From Collimonas sp. UBA1456 (GTDB lineage Bacteria; Pseudomonadota; Gammaproteobacteria; Burkholderiales; Burkholderiaceae_D), in assembly GCA_002325825.1 (NCBI GenBank), contig DCSW01000089.1, positions 4,277-43,644 of the forward strand: DNA of 39,368 bases, read 5' to 3'. Position numbers and translations under genes: made by a program. The notes under the pieces are model-generated. The model worked only from the letters and a program-made list of their open reading frames with translations, searched no databases and was not told the origin of the DNA. Of the stretch, positions 35,299 through 39,368 are shown one piece after another; position 1 is the first letter of the stretch, and each line of letters starts with the position of its first letter.

Positions 35299-36054
35299 AT
35301 GAGCTATCTTAATCCAACATCGTCGATCATCGACCTCGGTATCAATATCGATCACTTCGCTACCTTACGCAATGTGCGCAGTACGATTTACCCAAACCCG
35401 ATACAAGCTGCGCTGCAGGCAGAAGAGGCGGGCGCCGATGTGATTACCTTGCACCTGCGCGAAGATCGTCGCCATATTCGCGATGCCGATGTCGAAACGA
35501 TCCGTCCGCTGCTGCGCACGCGCATGAATCTGGAGGCGGCTGTGACCCAGGAAATGATAGACTTTTCTTGCAAGATCAAACCGCACGACTCCTGTCTGGT
35601 GCCGGAGCGTCGCCATGAATTGACCACTGAAGGTGGCCTGGATGTCGTCAAATATTTTTCTGAGGTGCTGGTGGCGGTTCGCCAATTGCAAGCGGAAGGA
35701 ATACGTGTGAGTCTGTTCATCGATCCTGATGCAGATCAGATTCAGGCCGCGGCGGAAACTGGCGCGTTGGTGATTGAGCTGCATACCGGACGTTATGCTG
35801 AGGCGCATGATGAGGCCACGCAGCGCGCCGAACTTGTACGTGTGCAACGTGCGGCGCAGGGGGGCGTGAAGCGTGGCCTGAGAGTGAATGCCGGCCATGG
35901 TTTACATTACACCAATGTGCAGGCTATCGCGGCGATCCAAGATATCACTGAATTGAATATCGGCCACGCAGTTGTTGCGCACGCTGTCTTTGTTGGCTGG
36001 AAGGCTGCGGTGAGTGAAATGAAAGCACTGATGATGAAGGCGCGCCTGGCTTGA
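35299..36054 (+). CDS. pdxJ: Pyridoxine 5'-phosphate synthase
   Basis: PdxJ joins 1-deoxy-D-xylulose 5-phosphate with 3-amino-1-hydroxyacetone phosphate to make vitamin B6 phosphate. The 251-residue TIM barrel has the family start GINIDHFATLRNVR (14-27), LREDRRHIRDADV, FIDPDADQI, GLRVNAGHGLHY and the final LNIGHAVVAHA. All are intact. No strong Shine-Dalgarno is seen before ATG 35299. It is separated from recO by the benE remnant. Confidence 0.96.
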   Translation: MSYLNPTSSIIDLGINIDHFATLRNVRSTIYPNPIQAALQAEEAGADVITLHLREDRRHIRDADVETIRPLLRTRMNLEAAVTQEMIDFSCKIKPHDSCLVPERRHELTTEGGLDVVKYFSEVLVAVRQLQAEGIRVSLFIDPDADQIQAAAETGALVIELHTGRYAEAHDEATQRAELVRVQRAAQGGVKRGLRVNAGHGLHYTNVQAIAAIQDITELNIGHAVVAHAVFVGWKAAVSEMKALMMKARLA

Positions 36055-36058
36055 ATAG

Positions 36059-36094
36059 AAGGCTTGCGACGACCTACAGCGCGGTCGCCTTTGT
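36059..36094 (+). terminator. Possible terminator after pdxJ
   Basis: AAGG...CGAC (36059-36072) can pair with GTCGCCTT (36084-36091) with a small bulge, followed by a short T-rich CTTTGTT. It begins 5 bases after the pdxJ stop. The T tract is poor, so confidence is low. Confidence 0.4.
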
Positions 36095-36172
36095 TATCAT
36101 GTAGAAATCATGAGTGGTGTGGCAGGTAGTAATCAGGTTTGACAGGTTGGAGTAAGTGCACTTAGACTGATC

Positions 36173-36967
36173 ATGCCAGGTGTGGTTGGAACTAGCCTGA
36201 CGGCAGACGATATCCACCGCATCCAGCAACCGCTGACCGGCGGCGTGATTCTGTTTACGCGGAATCATCAGGATCGGGTGTAATTGACCGCATTGACGCG
36301 ACAATTCATACAGCACGGCCCGAAATATTGATCGCAGTCGATCATGAAGATGGGCGTGTACAGGGTTTTCGCAACGACGGTTTTACACATCTGCCGGCGA
36401 TGCGCGTGCTCGGCCAATACTGGAGCCGCGATGTTGTCGGCGCCAATAAGGCGGCGACTGCGCTGGGGTCTATGCTGGCCAGCAAGTTGCGTGACTGTGG
36501 TGTCGATCTGTCGTTTATGCCGGTATTGGATCTCTATTTTTGCAGATCTCCGGTGATCGGCAAGCAGGCATTCCATCGCGATCCGCGTGTGTCGTTTCGT
36601 TATTTGCGAAGAGCCTGAACCACTGCCTGGCGCTGGCCGATATGGCCAACTGTGGCAAGAATCCCTCTTGATCATGGTTACGTCGATGGCGACTCCCATC
36701 ATTCTATCCGGTTCGACGAGCGCAGCCTGAAACAAATCATGGAAGATGATGTGAGACCCTATGACTAGGGCCTGTCATGAACCTGGCGGTAGTGATTCCG
36801 GTTGTATGCTTAATGGCGCCGGGACGGCGCTGCAGGTGGCGGCGTGGTGCTGATCTGTAACCCGCCGAACAAGACCGATCGGTTGCTTGCCGGCTTGCGA
36901 TGCTGTTACCGTAATCTGCAGTATTGGAATGGAATGGAATGGAATGCAAGCCGATGCGCCTAACTGA
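36173..36967 (+). pseudogene. nagZ: nagZ, beta-N-acetylglucosaminidase, decayed
   Basis: ATG 36173 begins GVVGTSLTADDIHRIQQPLTGGVILFTRN, a classic NagZ N-terminus, and meets TAA soon after (HQDRV then stop). Later frames hold ILIAVDHEDGRVQGFRNDGF, where the family's catalytic-loop neighbour is DHEGGRVQ. Then follow LRDCGVDLSFMPVLDL and VIGKQAFHRDPRVSF. In fragments further on are DERSLKQIMEDD-like and PPNKTDRLLAGL. The end MQADAPN stops at TGA 36965-36967. Multiple stops and a deletion make it dead. NagZ recycles cell-wall muropeptides. A GGAAT repeat lies near its 3' end. Confidence 0.85.
36926..36945. repeat. Four copies of GGAAT
   Basis: A perfect tandem pentanucleotide run sits inside the nagZ remnant, likely a slippage tract in unconstrained DNA. 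Confidence 0.85.
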
Positions 36968-36994
36968 CTGCTAAGCTTCTACTATATGAATTGC

Positions 36995-37003
36995 TGTCAT
37001 AAT
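36995..37003 (+). promoter_or_regulatory. Candidate extended -10 for uvrC
   Basis: TGTCATAAT gives CATAAT with an extended TG, 16 bases before the uvrC ATG. That is close for a leadered transcript, so the assignment is tentative. No -35 is convincing. Confidence 0.25.
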
Positions 37004-37018
37004 CAAGAATCGTGAATC

Positions 37019-38875
37019 ATGAGTGAAGTAAAAACTCTCGATCCGCGTGCGGTAGTGTTGGATACCGTCGCCAAGCTGCCTAATTTGCCCGGCGTATATC
37101 GTTATTTTGATGTCGCTGACAATATTCTGTATGTGGGAAAGGCGCGCGACCTGAAGAAGCGGGTGTCGAGCTACTTCCAGAAAAACCTTACCAGTCCGCG
37201 CACTGCAATGATGGTTAAACGTATCGCGCGGCTGGAAACGACCGTCACGCGAAGCGACGCTGAAGCACTGATCCTGGAGAGCAACCTCATCAAGACACTG
37301 CAGCCGCGCTACAATATTCTGTTTCGCGATGACAAATCCTATCCTTACCTGAAGCTGAGCAATCAGGAATATCCGCGCATGGCCTATTACCGCGGTGCGG
37401 TCGACAAGAAGAGCCAGTATTTCGGGCCGTTTCCGAATGCTTGGGCGGTCAAGGAATCGATGCAGATCCTACAGAAAGTATTTTTGCTGCGTACCTGCGA
37501 GGATAGCGTATTTGCGAATCGCACTCGACCTTGCCTGCTGCATCAGATTCAGCGCTGCAGCGCGCCCTGCGTCAATTTGATTAGTCGCGATGATTATCAT
37601 CTTGACGTCGATAATGCAGCCAAATTCCTGCGTGGCCGGCAAACTGAGGTATTGAGTACATTAGAGCACAAGATGCATGCCTATGCGGCCGAACTGAAAT
37701 TCGAGCAGGCGGCGGGGGTGCGCAACCAGATCACTGCGCTGTCACGTGTGCTGCACCAGCAGAGTATGGAAACCACGGGTGACAGCGATATTGACATCAT
37801 TGCCGTGATTGTGCAGGGCGGCCGTGCCTGCGTCAATCTGGCGATGGTGCGCGGCGGCCGTCATCTTGGCGACCGCGCCTATTTTCCTTGTCATGTAGGT
37901 GACGCGCTGTCGAGTCCAGAAGAAGTGGTTGGCGAAACTATCGAACTTGCGGTGCTCAAGGCATTCCTGGCGCAACACTATGTCGACGCGTTCATTCCAA
38001 GAACCCTGATACTAAATATTGAATTTGACGAACCGGCGTTGATAGATCAGTGCGGACATCGCGTCAACCTGCTGTTTCAGCCGCAGGGGCAGCGCCGCCA
38101 ATGGTTGGAGATGGCGCACAAAGGTGCCGAAATTTCACTTGCGCGCCTGCTGTCGGAGCAGGGCTCGCAACAGGCCCGCACGCGTGCGCTGGTGGATGTA
38201 CTGGCGCTGAAAATAGAGGATATCGACAATCTTCGCGCCGAGTGTTTCGATATCAGTCATACCTCCGGCGAGGCGACACAGGCTGCCTGCGTGGTGTTCC
38301 ATCATTACACGATGCAGAACGGCGAGTATCGGCGTTATAACATCAAGGGCATCACGCCTGGTGACGATTACGCTGCGATGCGGCAAGTTCTGATGTGGCG
38401 CTATGAGAAAGTAGCCAACGGTGACGGCGTGATGCCTGACATCGTATTGATTGATGGCGGCAAGGGCCAGGTAGAGATAGCGCGTCAGGTGCTGGTGAAG
38501 ATGGGACTTGATATCAGCCTCATCGTCGGCGTCGCCAAGGGTGCAGGGCGCAAGGTCGGGCTAGAAACTCTAATATTCGCTGATGGCCGTGAAGCGCTGG
38601 AGCTGGGCAAGGAATCGGCGGCATTGATGCTGATTGCGCAAATCCGTGACGAGGCGCATCGCTTCGCCATTACCGGCATGCGCGCCAAACGTGCAAAAGC
38701 GCGTCAGAGCTCACGCCTGGAAGAGATAGAGGGTATTGGCGCCAAGCGCCGCCAGAAACTGCTGGCGCGTTTTGGTGGTTTGCGCGGAGTGGCCGACGCC
38801 AGCATCGAGGATATTGCTTCGGTCGATGGAATTTCACGTCAACTGGCCGAGAAAATTTATAAGCAATTGCATTGA
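37019..38875 (+). CDS. uvrC: Excinuclease ABC subunit C
   Basis: UvrC makes both incisions in nucleotide excision repair, with UvrB. The GIY-YIG-type N-terminal nuclease is at about 22-52 (LPGVYRYFD ... YVGKARDLKKRVSSYF). A UVR/UvrB-binding coil lies around 200-235 (KFLRGRQTEVLSTLEHKM). The C-terminal RNase H-like domain has FDISHTSGE and VLIDGGKGQ with its acidic residues, and two helix-hairpin-helix motifs close the protein. At 618 residues it is full length. The start is ATG 37019, with no strong Shine-Dalgarno. It stands between a nagZ wreck and pgsA. Confidence 0.97.
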   Translation: MSEVKTLDPRAVVLDTVAKLPNLPGVYRYFDVADNILYVGKARDLKKRVSSYFQKNLTSPRTAMMVKRIARLETTVTRSDAEALILESNLIKTLQPRYNILFRDDKSYPYLKLSNQEYPRMAYYRGAVDKKSQYFGPFPNAWAVKESMQILQKVFLLRTCEDSVFANRTRPCLLHQIQRCSAPCVNLISRDDYHLDVDNAAKFLRGRQTEVLSTLEHKMHAYAAELKFEQAAGVRNQITALSRVLHQQSMETTGDSDIDIIAVIVQGGRACVNLAMVRGGRHLGDRAYFPCHVGDALSSPEEVVGETIELAVLKAFLAQHYVDAFIPRTLILNIEFDEPALIDQCGHRVNLLFQPQGQRRQWLEMAHKGAEISLARLLSEQGSQQARTRALVDVLALKIEDIDNLRAECFDISHTSGEATQAACVVFHHYTMQNGEYRRYNIKGITPGDDYAAMRQVLMWRYEKVANGDGVMPDIVLIDGGKGQVEIARQVLVKMGLDISLIVGVAKGAGRKVGLETLIFADGREALELGKESAALMLIAQIRDEAHRFAITGMRAKRAKARQSSRLEEIEGIGAKRRQKLLARFGGLRGVADASIEDIASVDGISRQLAEKIYKQLH

Positions 38876-39003
38876 ATGCGGATTGGTGGCGATGCGGTGT
38901 GTTGCATTAACGTCAATTGATTTGTAGGTTTTGTTTCCCAACGACGGTATATTACTAGATAATTAAGAGAGGAAAAGCTAGCTCCTTATCGATAAAACTA
39001 TTT

Positions 39004-39368
39004 ATGCTATTTAATATTCCGATTTTACTGACCTGGTTGCGGGTTGCTTTGATTCCATTGGTGGTCGGTGTTTTCTATCTCCCGGACATTTTTCCTCATC
39101 TCGGCTTTTCGAGTTTGCAATTGGGTTTGGCATCGACCATCGTGTTCATTGTAGCGGCAGTGACTGACTGGTTCGATGGCTTTTTGGCGAGACGCTGGAA
39201 TCAGACCTCGGCGTTCGGCGCCTTTCTTGACCCTGTCGCTGACAAACTGATGGTCGCCGGCGCGTTGCTGGTGCTGGTGCATCTGGGGCGGGTTGATCCA
39301 ATTATTGCGTTTATCATCATTGGTCGTGAGATCGCCATCAGTGCGTTGCGCGAGTGGATGGCGCAGAT
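39004..39368 (+). CDS. pgsA: CDP-diacylglycerol-glycerol-3-phosphate 3-phosphatidyltransferase (5' part)
   Basis: PgsA makes phosphatidylglycerol phosphate in the inner membrane. The first 121 residues fit in the window. They start MLFNIPILLTWLRVALIP and hold the CDP-alcohol phosphotransferase motif D-G-x2-A-R-x8-G-x3-D-x3-D (D58, G59, A62, R63, G72, D76, D80). Hydrophobic helices surround it. The gene continues past the window end, so its integrity cannot be judged. Together with PlsX and the Fab enzymes it shows that phospholipid synthesis is retained. Confidence 0.95.
   Translation, partial: MLFNIPILLTWLRVALIPLVVGVFYLPDIFPHLGFSSLQLGLASTIVFIVAAVTDWFDGFLARRWNQTSAFGAFLDPVADKLMVAGALLVLVHLGRVDPIIAFIIIGREIAISALREWMAQ

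Noticed and set aside
36926..36945. GGAAT repeats as a CRISPR or contingency locus
   Set aside because: Four copies of five bases with no spacers, located inside a dead gene; this is plain slippage.

Overview
The window looks like part of a betaproteobacterial chromosome, most likely Burkholderiales and Oxalobacteraceae/Herbaspirillum-like. That placement is inferred from recognised proteins and gene order (rluC/rne divergent, yceD-rpmF-plsX-fabHDG-acpP-fabF, rpoE-rseAB-mucD, lepA-lepB-rnc-era-recO-pdxJ-nagZ), not from a search. The striking property is decay: about 20 genes of core information processing, lipid synthesis and repair are intact, while about 15 neighbours are broken by stops, frameshifts and deletions. 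This is the pattern expected of a lineage in fairly recent reductive evolution, such as a host-restricted symbiont.

Region 1 (1-6.7 kb, mostly minus strand). The window opens in the 3' end of an IS256-type transposase remnant. A wrecked DUF349 gene follows, then two intact genes (a CinA-like molybdopterin-binding domain protein and an EI24 membrane protein). Next come wrecks of a sterol desaturase-family hydroxylase, a polysaccharide deacetylase, and a deleted moaA-(mobA)-moeA cluster.

Region 2 (6.9-13.6 kb). rne (minus) and rluC (plus) are divergent and intact. After rluC come a broken HAD phosphatase, a Rieske-like ORF that has lost a cluster ligand, and an intact S49 peptidase.

Region 3 (13.6-17 kb). 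Malate:quinone oxidoreductase is a wreck, an RsmI-type methyltransferase is intact, and maf is a wreck.

Region 4 (17-23.7 kb). The intact yceD-rpmF and plsX-fabH-fabD-fabG-acpP-fabF block encodes the core of type II fatty acid synthesis.

Region 5 (23.7-28.3 kb). The sigma-E gene rpoE is intact, but rseA, rseB, mucD and the following glutaredoxin are all pseudogenes.

Region 6 (28.3-39.4 kb). lepA-lepB-DUF4845-rnc-era-recO, pdxJ, uvrC and the start of pgsA are intact. A benE remnant lies between recO and pdxJ, nagZ is a wreck, and acpS is not seen in its expected place.

I found no CRISPR array, phage, toxin-antitoxin or defence system, and no tRNA or rRNA gene. I saw no convincing new biochemical system. 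The most informative points are the sigma factor retained without its control module, the fused moaA/moeA scar, the structured lepA leader, and the selective retention of single genes inside decayed operons.
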